From contig NW_024468252.1 in NCBI RefSeq assembly GCF_002104995.1, forward strand, positions 372,001 through 436,000: a stretch of DNA of 64,000 nt, read 5' to 3'. This document shows positions 44,750 through 55,454 of the stretch, piece by piece. Each line of letters begins with the position of its first letter. Position 1 is the stretch's first letter. The notes beneath the pieces are model-generated. The model was not told the DNA's origin. It was given only the letters and a program-made list of their open reading frames with translations, and made no database searches. The translations under genes were made by a program, and so were the position numbers. This DNA comes from Linderina pennispora. Taxonomy: Eukaryota; Kickxellomycota; Kickxellomycetes; Kickxellales; Kickxellaceae.

Positions 44750-47700
44750 ATGGACAGAGACTCAGAAGTAGAGACCGTATTAGCTGACGACGACTGGCTT
44801 GATACATCTCGGCGCACGCCTGAGCGTAGTAACCAGAACCGCGGCCGCATTGCCGCAGCATCCACAACACGGCGCGACTGGCAGTGGAGCCAACAGACTA
44901 TGACTCGTTCGACGAAGAAGAGTTGTTCTCGTCGAGCGGTTCGCTGAGCAGTCTGGACGAGTTTAGCGACAGCGACACAGGCGGGCTCAATTCCGACAGC
45001 ACAAACCAGAGCGGCGACGGGCCAATTATCCGAAACGGGTCAACGACCAGCTTGTACGAAGCAGTGATGCTGGCCAGGGACGTCCGACACACAGTCAGCA
45101 GCTAATTCTGAAAGCGAGGTCGACGTGGATGTCGACAATGACTCAGAAGTATGTAAGAGTGGTGGCACAAGGCGGGGTGGTGTGCACAGGACCCCGAGCG
45201 GAACACGAGACGAAAGCCCATCCGCATGGCTTGTACATCGTGGGCGCAAGGTGATTGCAGATGATGACGACGATGATGGCGGTATGGATGATGCCGATAC
45301 GGGCGGCAGCATGACACGTGCCAATGAGCCCAGCAGCAAGCTGAAGAAGCGGCGAAAGGAGCAAGCACAAATCGCATGAAGAGCCCTTTTCTCGGATGTC
45401 ACCTGACGACGTGGTTGTCAAGCGCGAGTCTGATGCCGGGGGCAGTAATGGCAAGCACACCGCAGTACCGGAATCAACACCAGCTACTGTGCGTACAGAC
45501 GACCAAACAGAAGACACCCAGCGGAGGAAGCACAAGGCAAGGGAAGCGGCGGAAGATCCGGTATGACTTTCCTGACACAGCGGATGGCCGTGGTGTGCCG
45601 CAGCTAGTGTACTTTGCCTCGAGGGGTGACACGCTGACCTGCCGCAAGCTGCTGACTCGTGGCGCTTCGATAAACATTTCAGATCCTCAGGGCTGGACCG
45701 CACTACATGTTGTGGCAAAGCTCTGCGACTCTGAGACTCTGGAGATGCTGCTCAACCCCCCGATTCGTATCACATTGCCGCCATCAGACTCGGAGCCCAA
45801 TAGTGACGTCGGCCAAGATGGCGCGGCCAGGGCTGTGGGAGGACCTGTCAGCGAGGCGGATAGGGCGCCGACACGGCTGAGACGGCAACTGCACTCGCCA
45901 TATCCGAATGTCAACGCAACTACCATGCGGTCATGCACAACACCCTTGCACCAGGCAGTTGCCGGAGACGATATTCGTGCTGTTCGTCTGCTTCTTGAGC
46001 ACGGAGCGCGCACAGATATAGCTAACTCGCGACAGCTGACACCCCTGGACACATGCACAAACGAAAAGATCGCGCGGCTACTCACCGACACAGCCAAGAC
46101 GCAGCGAGGCATCTCGATCCGTGACAAGGCGGGGCAAGCCAAGTTGCACCGAGCCTGCAATGCGGGCGATCTGGAGCAGGTCATTTCGCTGTTGAATCAG
46201 GGATCAGACATCAACATGAAAGACAATGCTGGCTGGACACCGCTGCATGAGGCGGCACTTGAAGGCCACGGACCTGTTGTTGTTGCTCTGCTACGCCGAG
46301 GAGCAGACTATGCGGTGCAAGGGTTCGGCGGGGACACGCCATTACATGACGCCTGTGCGAACGGCCATGTTGATGTGGTGCGCAGTCTGTTAACAATCGG
46401 CGCGGACCCGATGCTCAAAAACTCGAAGGGAGTCACACCTATAGACATGGCTGAGGACGAGGATGAGGTCCTGGAACTCATCGACGAGTTCTTGCGCAAG
46501 CATTCTCGCAAACGGCAGACCAGACGACTGGTGAAATCTGGTAAACCTGACAAGGGCAAGCGCATCTCGCGGTTGTCTAGACAGCGCGCCAGTGGTATCG
46601 ACAGCGTCAGAGGTAGAAGCGTGAGTGCCGAAGTGGACGTGGAGGTCGACATTGATGGACGAGATAGCCCTATTAGCGCTGAGGTATCGAGGATCGATGG
46701 CAAACTGTTAGGGAAGAAGCGCTCCAGGACATCATCGCCCCGCCCTACTAAGCAGCGCGAAGGACCAAACGTCGTCATCTCGCGCCAATGGTTCCAGTGA
46801 GGTAGGCAAAGGTGGATCAGCAGGTGCTCACAAACGCGAGATTCATGCTCTGCAGCGGTTACGCGAGGAGGCCGAGAAGCCACAAGTCAACTATTACTTT
46901 TCGTCAGCCAATTCCACAAAGATGTCGCGCGACGAGCGCAAGCTGCAGGCACTGATGGGTGCATTCGAGAAGCTCGAGAAGAAGAATCAGCCCAGGCAAA
47001 AGCGCCGGTTGTCAGGCGAGCTTCCCAATACCAGGCAGCCGCGGATTCGCAAAGATGGAGGTGGCTCTTCGATGTCACCAACCAAGGCCGATGCACGCCA
47101 GAGCAAGATGTCAAATGCAGCCACTGGCGGAGATTACGAGGTCGATGGAGTGCTTGTCCGCAACGGTGCGACAACCAGCTCAAAGACATCCCCCAAGCAA
47201 CGAGGCACCCGGCCGCAGAAGAAGCGTATTATTGACGACGATGACGAGGAGGAGTGGCCTGTCAGCGATGGCACTGATGATGTCACTGGCTCACGAATGC
47301 AGAAACGCCAGAACCGACATACAGAACGTAACCTACCGCCTGTTGCCAAGCGTCCTAGGCACACTGCTGAGCATACCAGTGGTAGCACCAGCGTAGTGAG
47401 CACTGTCGAGGCCACAAGTGGCAGCGTGATTGTTACAACGGTCGATGGTACTGTCCAGGAGCGGAGATCCATCACCCCAAGCAACTTGTTTGAGCCCACA
47501 CATTCGACAACCAGCTCGCCCACGGTGGAGATCAAGCGTGAGCCGCTTTCTGCATCATCGACCCACCAGCAACCGCTGTCTGCTGGAAACAGGGAGTCAG
47601 CAATTAGAAGCCCGTCCCGTGGTAACAGCAATGTGCGCAAGGAGCATCGCTCAAAGCACGGCCACACCGAGGGCGGACGGACTATTGTCGAAGATGCAGA

Positions 47701-48499
47701 CCCGCAGAGCTCTTCTCCGATGACACCGTCGAAAATCGCAGCTCAGGCCATCAGGTACCTTCCGTTGTACACGATTCAGCTGCCATCAGAAAAGTCGGTG
47801 CCCATGCTTGATTACTATGTCGTCGATCTGCAGATTCGCCTACTGCTTGGAATGCCCATCTACACACCATCCTCTACCAAGGCCAAGACCAAGGTTGGGG
47901 CAGACGGTAAGCGACCCTCCGAGTGCAATCCGCTGTTTGTCGCATACCCACACCTGCACCGGCAACAGATCAACGGGGCGCAGAAGGAACGGTTGTGGCG
48001 GCCACTGGCTGACATGTTTGTGTCGAATATGCGCTATCTCCACAACACATCGGACAGGCAGCCGCTGTCGGGGAAGCCCACCACTGATGGCTCTTCGAAG
48101 GACCCTGCTGATAGCGAGATCGTCAGCCAGTTCACGTTGCACGAGAAGAAGCGCTTTATTGCCTTGAGCCTGTCCTTTGTCAGACTGGACGAGGTCGTCG
48201 AAATCATCAAGCGTGACTATCCGCAAGTGAGCAAGCATCTTATCACCCTCACCCTCGACATTGACAGCCTGGCGTCCGGTACCGACAGCTCTGTCGACAC
48301 TCCTGCAACTGGTGACGATTTGGCAAGCGCGCCGCCTGCAGGAGTAAAGCTGAGGCGCATGGCCAGCCTGGCTCAGGAATCAAAACCCAAAGAGTCTTGC
48401 CCAGTGTGGAATGGCCCACAGAAGATGCTGCCGCTCAAGTACGCGATGAAGCTGCACTATCGAAACTACACCGCGTTTGTAGATGGCAAGAGGGCTTGA
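44750..48499 (+). CDS. Hos4-like ankyrin-repeat protein (Set3-type complex), frames interrupted
   Basis: Acidic disordered N-terminus, then ankyrin repeats in the intact segment 45376-46800: LVYFASRGDTLTCRKLL, WTALHVVAKL, TPLHQAVAGDDIRAV, GWTPLHEAALEGHGPV, DTPLHDACANGHVDVV, TPIDMAE. After a basic linker the second long segment (46922-48499) ends in LPLYTIQLP and LQIRLLLGMPIYTP, a C-terminal region I associate with fungal Hos4-like proteins. Hos4 belongs to the Set3 histone-deacetylase complex. Frame changes near 44860-44890, 45100, 45370, 45540 and 46790 can all be explained by surplus single bases. The start at the ATG near 44750 is tentative. Confidence 0.65.
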
Positions 48500-48555
48500 A
48501 GTGTGATAGTGGCCATTTGCCATTCCCCAACTCGACTCTTGTTTATTGTAAATGT
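48500..48555. other. 3' flank of Hos4-like gene
   Basis: A short AT-rich spacer up to the Fanzor-end repeat. A TTTATTGTAA stretch may be a poly(A) region. Confidence 0.35.
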
Positions 48556-48816
48556 TACTAGAATTTCTCTGCTCGTGATGCGAGCTCGGCTGCTAGTCAG
48601 TATGGGTTGACATGTCGATAAGAGCATCATGGCGAACCAGTCATTTGAACGTGCCGGATGGTTGTTGGTGCAATGGCGATGATGGGCATCTCCTGTCTTG
48701 ATGGCTTGCTCACTGCGGGTGTTTCCGTGCTGGTTCGCCACTGCTGGCCAGCAGAATCGCGTGAAGCTGCAGCAGCTCTCTTGAGCGGCTTCTTCGTTGC
48801 CATAGTGGTGCCAGAA
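48556..48816 (-). mobile_element. Solo 3'-end fragment of a Fanzor element
   Basis: About 260 bp matching 55198-55454, the tail and 3' flank of the decayed Fanzor gene, in the same orientation. Both begin (plus strand) TACTAGAA, include the dyad GCTCG-TGATG-CGAGC (here one pair is altered relative to the other copy), and end at GTGGTGCCAGAA. No other part of the Fanzor coding region is present here. It is either a 5'-truncated copy or a short non-autonomous derivative. Confidence 0.75.
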
Positions 48817-49188
48817 CCTATCAGAAAATTATATTACTTCTCCTCGCCCTTTTCCTATCCTTCCCTTTATTCTCGAATCGGTCCAGTCATCCGGTCTGTT
48901 CTCTCTGCTTCCTTTTTTTTTTCGCCAACTCCCTATTAATCTCTTCAAGACTGCCTTGGTCTGTCTCCTTTTCCAATATATTCTCTTTTACTTGGGTGCT
49001 ACAGCCCGAACCAAACTTAATAGCTCGTAACCTCAAAACATGCGGTGCGGCGTCGGGATATGGTGCCCTTTGCATAATTTTTTATTTTTACAAGCGCTAA
49101 ATTGATTATTAATACACTTCCAATATCAAAGCCCACGCATGTATTCATAACCACACCGACAAGGAAATTACTCACATAAAGCAATTAA
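48817..49188. other. Spacer between Fanzor fragment and third orphan copy
   Basis: AT-rich and pyrimidine-rich. No gene recognised. Confidence 0.4.
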
Positions 49189-50334
49189 CTACTTTATAAC
49201 TTGACAAGATGGAGAATTAATGGAAAGACCCATGTCAGCTGTGAATTCCCAAGGTGCGAAGTTTATGTATCCCATGCGATCATCAATCCAATCCTCAAAG
49301 CCATATCCAGACCTATCCCAGTAGGCCAGGATCAGTGCGCTGCCGTCGTGCTGAAAATGCAGCCGCGCTTTCTTCCTTGGGAGCTCTGGTGTAAGTCCTA
49401 TATCAAAATCACCACTTTGCTTGTAGTGGAGATACTGGTTATCGAACTTGATATAGACAATGTCGTCGATTGTCTCGCTGGTAAAGATCGAGTCATCACC
49501 TGGGTACATCATCAAATAGGCATCTGTCATGTCTATTCCTGCATAGCTGGGTTCGTCATCATGTCGATTTTCGTCCGCGTAGTACGAATGGTAGCTATTG
49601 ATATCTCTGGTCAGCCGAAACTGTTCGCCATCAACAACTTCGTTACCGAGATAGTCTTTGAGTCTAAACTGTCCGTCAGGTAGGCGCTTGAAACCATGCT
49701 CTTTCATAGAACGCGCTTGCTTAGCGCACTTTCTAATATACTCTGGCTTATTCCAAGCTTTTAAGAGGAAAGCACCAATACCACACGCATAGACATCCAT
49801 GCTGTTGTCGGTATCCTCCGCCTCAACACACTTGAACTTGTTGTCATATGCCACGACAAACAATCCTTGGAAACAGCTGACCATCCTTTTAACGGTCTGC
49901 ACGAAATCCCCGAGATCGATATTGTCGTAGTAAACCAGAACGCTGCTGAATTCAGGTACCTCCACTAGGGGGATCAATGGAAGAGCCAGTCGGGACGAAA
50001 TAGACAACTGCCGGGGTTGTAGCTGTCTTCAATCCATCCTGTTCGCGAGTGTATCTATTCCAGAGACCCGTCATAGTTTGGGTGGACCAGCTGAGTAATA
50101 CAGTTCCTGGACCAGTAGCTGCACTTGACCTGTTCCTTCGGGTGAGTTGTGGAAGATAAAGTGGTCCTCTTCAAAGACGAAGAACGGGTCCTTGTTAGCC
50201 GCCTCGAGGTCAACAGCCTCCTGCTCGGTCGCCACATCGATGAACTCGGTGTTCTTGTCGACGAAGCACCTGACAATGCTGTCCCGGTTGACATGCTTCG
50301 GGACGTAGGCGCGGATACTCCAGTGAGGTAGCAT
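49189..50334 (-). CDS. Third orphan-family paralogue, frames interrupted
   Basis: The ATG at 50334 starts a protein parallel to the orphan gene of the inverted arms: YVPKHVNRDSIVRCFVD versus YLPAHVDRSAIRPCIVD, then FIDV versus FIDI, VYFVP versus IYFIH, VLVYYDN versus VLIYYNE, FKRLPDGQFRLKD versus FKRLPDGGFKLRD, and FDNQYLHY versus YNGQYLHC. The frame breaks near 50108, 50064 and 49967, and each break is repaired by dropping one base. So this is one gene with errors or a recently disabled one. The C-terminus is intact to 49189. It lies between a Fanzor end fragment and the copper ATPase, not inside an inverted arm. Function unknown. Confidence 0.6.
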
Positions 50335-50575
50335 GTTTCTAAAACAGAGAAAGGAGATGGGGGTGAAGGAAAGTGAGAGAGACTCCAGATGCTGCGGACC
50401 TTTATAGCCAAAATCCAGGCCAGTGGCTGCGCAAAAACAGGAGGATCAGTGTGAGGCATTTCAGGTGAATAGTTGGGGATGCAAATCCTATCTCCTAAAG
50501 CAATCGGATTTTCTCCGCTCCAAACGCTGCCAAAAGCCGTGAATATCGATTTGCCTGGCGTGTGCTGGGCGCGGC

Positions 50576-50752
50576 GGTCAGGTCGTGAAGAGAGCCGGTG
50601 GCGGCAATGCCTTCTGGCAGGACGACACGGGTGTGGACAAGAAGCGCATGGGGTGCAGGGGCAACAAGAAGTCCCAGGGCACTGGAAAGGCCATTTCTAA
50701 CCACAGGCCAGCCCAAAGCAAAAAGCAAAAAGCAATGGAATACATTAACTAG
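50576..50752 (+). pseudogene. Unrecognised basic ORF fragment
   Basis: A 58-codon open segment reading VVKRAGGGNAFWQDDTGVD and ending KKQKAMEYIN before TAG. The composition looks like the C-terminal end of a real basic protein. No start codon or upstream exon is visible, so it may be a gene fragment. I cannot name a family. Confidence 0.25.
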
Positions 50753-50776
50753 CATGGATAAATAATAAAGATATTT

Positions 50777-51102
50777 TCAGTTGTATTTTGGTTCGCGGAA
50801 GAGCTTCAGCGACAGGCTGCTCATCATGACCGTCAGGCTGCTGGCAATCATCAGGAGTCCAGCGATAACTGGTGGCAGTCCGCGGTTGATGGCTGGGTAC
50901 AGGATGCCTGCTGCGATCGGAATGCACACGACATTGTACATGGACGCCCACACAAAGTTGAGCTTGACGCGGCGGAACACAATGCGGGACAGGTCGAGCA
51001 GTGTCAGCAGCGAGAGCAGCGTCGGCCGCATCAGCAGCGCCGGCGCCGTCTCCATAGCAGCAGCCGTGCCTGACCCCACAGCAATTCCGAACATCAGCCT
51101 GC

Positions 51103-51134
<32 letters not shown>

Positions 51135-53777
51135 AGACCATGGCGACCTTGGCAAACGGGCGCTTCTGTGGTCCCCTCAGGCGACCAAACAGGCGAGCAG
51201 CAACTGACGACGTAGGCTTTCACAGACTGCCCCTCCTTGAAGTCGCTCTCGCTCGCATCATCGGCCGACTTGCCACGGCGCTGCAGCGTGCGGATGGTCT
51301 CGGACTTCTGATCGGGCAGAACGCCGGCCATGACATGGTCGATACCGAGCTGTGCTGCAATGGCATTGGCCGCCGCCTGCTGGTCGCCGGAGATCATCCA
51401 GACCTCGATTCCGCGACGCTTCAGCTGGCGCACAACCTCGCGCGACTCCGGACGCACCTGGTCGGACAGCGCAAAGGCTGCGACGACCTTGCCGCGCATG
51501 CTGCGGCCAACTTGGCACCAATGCAACAGCAACCGATGTGTAGCCACTGGAGGCCCACTGCGCGCGTGTGCCCATGGGGACGTCCATCAGGCAGCCCTCC
51601 TCCTTGGCCCACGCCTCCTTGCCAACAAGCAGATGGGCAGTGGTAACTCCAGTCCAGCCAAGCGCGTGGGCAATCTCTGCTGGGAGCTCGACAGTCGCCT
51701 GCATGCCGCGGCCAGGCAGCTCCTGGTGCTCAAGCAGCTGCGCACGCACCGAGTCCGACTGCGTGTGCTCGCGGATATACGCACAAATGGCGGCGGCCAG
51801 CGGATGGCTGCTCAGCGACTCGATCTCGACAATGTGTGCATAGAGCCAGCCCGAAATGGCCTCAGCGCGCGACTGCTCGATAAAGTGGTCCGAGACTGCG
51901 GGCTTGCCAATGGTCAGGGTGCCGGTCTTGTCGAATGCGACGATGTCGATCTTGCTCGCAGCCTCCATCGTAGCGCCGCCGCCCTTGACCAGAATGCCCA
52001 TGCGAGCGGCCAGCCCTGTGCCGACCATGATCGCTGTCGGCGCCTGCCAGTCCCAGCGCGCACGGACACGCAATGACCAGCACGCTGATGGCATTGAGGA
52101 GCGCAAAGATCGGGTACTTCATCGGCGGTGCATCGTCCATATGTCCCATGCTGTCGGTGTGCGAGAGCTTGCCGCCCAGTCCGCCCATAAGCTTCGACGC
52201 CAGCCAGTCGGCCTTGATATTCCCCGTGGCACCGATGATGAGCCAGACAAAGAACACCAGCACCGACGCCAGGACGACCAGCGGCACAAACCGGTTGGCC
52301 ACCCGGTCGGCAACCTCCTGGATCTGCGGCTTGCTCGACTGCGCGTCCCGCACCAGCTTGACGATCCGCGCCAGCGTCGACGACTCGTTGATGGCTGTTG
52401 CAGCGCATCCGCACCGACTGCGACAGGTTCAGCGTGCCGCCGGTCACTGCCGACCCCTCGCCCTTGGCCACCGGCAGCGACTCGCCAGTCAGCAGCGACT
52501 CGTCGATCTCGGTGTTGCCGCGGACGATCACACCATCGCACGGCACGCGCATGCCGTTGTTGACTTGCAGCAGGTCGCCGAGCTGGATCTTGGCGCGAGC
52601 TGATCGTGGCAAAGTCGTCGGCACCGTCCTTGGACTCCGGGCTTGACCAACAGGGCGTCGTCGGGCTGCATCTTCACCAGGGCCTCGACAGCGCCGACAG
52701 TGCGGCCCTTGGCGATTGCCTCGAGCCAGCGGCCGAGGAACACAAACGTCATCAGGAACACAGCGGTTTCAAAGAACTGCTCGCCAGCACCCTGCTGCAA
52801 GACCACGCTGATGATCGAGCCAGCGTAGGCGGCGGTGGTGCCCAGCGCAATCAGCACATCCATGTTGGCAGTCTTGGCACGCACCAGCGACTTGTATGCG
52901 TGCTTGTAGAAGAACAGGCCGAGCGTGAACTGCGTGGCTGTGGCGATGAAGAAGGTGCAGATGACCGAGACCGAGTACTTCTGGAACACCTTGCGGTGGA
53001 ATGCCTTTGCCACAGGGTTTCGACGACGGCAGCGCCATGTCAATGATCATGGAGATGATGAGCATGGGGATGGCAAACACCAGCGACCACAGGAAGCGCA
53101 GCATGGCCTGCCTCCGGTGCTTCTCGAGGATTCCGCAGGGCCATTGTCGACGGATCAGCTGCGCTGCTCGAGTCTGCCCCGTCCAGCGGCGTCGCTGGAT
53201 ACCCGGCATCCGTCAGGGCATCGGCAATCTCGCGCACGCCAATCTCGCGCGGAATGTGCTTGACCATCGCCTGTGCTGTGAGAAGCTGCACATCGGCAGC
53301 CTCCACGCCCGGCAGGTCATTGAGCAGAGATGTGATGGTCGCCACGCATGACCCGCACGTCATGCCCTCGACATTGAACCACGACTCGACTGCGCTCTCG
53401 CCGAGGATCGCCTTGGCGTCAGCCTTCGTGGCATCGCTGACAGGAGCCAGTGTCTTGGTGCTCAGCACGGCTGCATCATAACCCATGTCCTCGATGGCTG
53501 TGCAGAGGTCGGCGACGGGCAAGGCGTGTGTGTAGTGCCGCACTGTCGCCTGTGCTGTCATCAGATCGACGCTGATGCTGACGGCGCCGTCAAAGCTGCC
53601 AATGTGTCCTTCAATGCTGTTGACGCACGACGCGCATGTCATGCCAGTGACACTCAGCACTGTTTCGGTCTCGGGCTGTGTCTCGGTATGATGGTCCACC
53701 GAACCTGGAGCCCCAGTGCAGCTGCTGCTGCTGCTGTAGCGGAAGTCGATAGTTTGCTTGTCTGAATTGAGTGACAT
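50777..53777 (-). CDS. CCC2: Copper-transporting P1B-type ATPase, frames interrupted
   Basis: The start at 53777 gives a short Ser-rich leader, then two heavy-metal-associated domains with GMTCASC and GMTCGSC. Transmembrane helices follow. The actuator loop has LTGESLPVAKG, the ion-path helix has CPCALGLA, and the phosphorylation motif is DKTGTLT. SSHPLAAAI supplies the SHP-type HP motif, and GDGINDAPAL lies in the P domain. The end is EPKYN. Such pumps load copper into the Golgi for secreted cuproenzymes and protect against excess copper. The gene is cut by nine frame changes (about 53131, 53019, 52637, 52600, 52397, 52043, 51520, 51135 and 51090), each fixed by removing one surplus base. 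An essential-looking pump with all motifs intact suggests consensus errors more than decay. Confidence 0.85.
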
Positions 53778-54484
53778 GGTGGAGTGGGTTGTAGCGGGGG
53801 TGTATGTAAGGTACAATAGTCGGTGTAGTTGCTGTTGAAAGCAGTAGATCTGCAGAAATAGGCAAAGCCCTTGCACCTCGGCTAGTCTGGATGGAAGGAA
53901 GCCTTGGGTGATTTATAGACAGCTGCGTCGAATACTCTCGTCGAGGAGCGCAGTCTGGGGTACAGAGTTTTTAGAGATAAGCACAGAAGAGTGGCGTGCG
54001 TACAATTGCTGCGCCGTTTCGATTAGACAGGAAGCAAGGCGGACGAATAGTGGGTGTTGCCGAATGGTCAATAGGGCAGGTGCGTAGGGAATATACGGCG
54101 ACCGCGATGATTTTTTGGGTAGTGCTGCTGTGAATATACAAGTAAAAGCCACCGTGTAAGGAAGGGCTGGTGAATGAGGAAATACAAAGCGTGTGTAGCG
54201 GGAGATGATGTTGGATGCTGGGACTACCCGTCCGTATATATAGCGGGTTTGCAAGTACGCTGTGTGAATGGCTTGCTAAATGGCACCATTGTGATGTTGC
54301 AAAGCCAGGCATGCACAGGTCCCTGGTTTCTGGAGTCTGTGCTGCCAGAAGGAATTGAGCCATTATTGCCCACCAACAGAAAGCATGGAATCCGCACCGA
54401 GCGCCTGCAGATCCTGAAGTTGAGCGGTTTTCGCCACCGGTTTGCTCAGCGCAGAATGCGTGTGCCTCTTGCCAAACGATCCAC

Positions 54485-54957
54485 ATGATGCAGGTGAGCG
54501 ATTTTTCCCTGCTCAGTCCGCTGGGACACAGGGAAGTGGCACCTCCCTTGAATGTGCGTCTCCCTGTGACCAGCTCCGCCCCCTCATATACTGCAAATTC
54601 CATTGTCTCCACCCTGGGCAATATTGCCTCAGTGCTTGTTCTGGGCAACAGCAATGTAGCGGAAACTGACGCAACTGGACAAATGCAGAACACTATATTG
54701 TGGCCTAAAACGAAGGCCAGCTCTCCTAGCACCTGGAATACACAGCCAGCAGCGCATGCACCCTGGCATAAAGAAGTACCGCAAACAGAAAGCGACACAA
54801 AGATGGATATGTCAGACAAGGTAGGCACAACACCAGTGGTCTGGTAGACCAGCTCCTGCTCCTCTGCAGTTTCTGATGTTCTTGTTCACCTTTATTTTGT
54901 CCTCAGAGCCACGACAAACCAGCAAGACCAAGTCATCCACAGCTATTGATCCTGTGA
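54485..54957 (+). CDS. Possible small two-exon gene, function unknown
   Basis: An ATG at 54485 opens a 112-codon segment ending MDMSDK at a good donor (GTAGGC, 54821). A CCTCAG acceptor at 54901-54906 leads to a short in-phase exon ending in TGA at 54957. Nothing in the protein is recognisable, and the composition is plain. This could be chance. Confidence 0.22.
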
Positions 54958-55197
54958 ACCAGACTCAGTCTTGTGCCTTGATACATGACTTCTCCAGAAC
55001 AGTGCACATTTTGTAAGCCTTTCCTCCAACTATGCAACGGCTCTTCCTATATCTGGCAGCAATCTAACAGACCTGGAAGGCCATTAAACTAGGTTTATCT
55101 CTATCTCCCTGCCCACGGTCTCATATATGAAGCTTTTCGCAGTTCAGCATCCCTAGAATATCAGATGAATCTGGCAAGTGCGCCACTGTAATTTTAA

Positions 55198-55454
55198 TAC
55201 TAGAAATACTCTGCTCGCGATGCGAGCTCGGCTGCTAGTCAGCATGGGTTGACACGTCGATAAAAGCATCATGGCGAACCGGTCATTTGAATGTGTCGGA
55301 TGGTTGCTGGTGCAATGGCGATCATGGACATCTCCTATCTTGATGGTCTGCTCAGAGCAGGCGCTTCAGCGCTGGTTTGCTGCTGCTGGCAACAGAATCG
55401 CCTGCTGCTGCACGCCTCTTGCGCGGCCTCTTTGTTGCCGGAGTGGTGCCAGAA
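55198..55454 (-). repeat. Fanzor 3'-end repeat (right copy), candidate guide-RNA region
   Basis: A direct repeat of 48556-48816. It covers the last codons of the Fanzor relic and its 3' flank. It includes the perfect dyad GCTCGC-ATC-GCGAGC near 55212-55226. In active Fanzor loci the guide RNA (fRNA, counterpart of the TnpB omega RNA) comes from this end of the gene; applying that here is inference. Confidence 0.6.

Noticed and set aside
53971-54828. A 285-codon minus-strand open frame upstream of the ATPase
   Set aside because: Cys/Ser-rich mixture without domains, overlapping the probable promoter of the copper ATPase.
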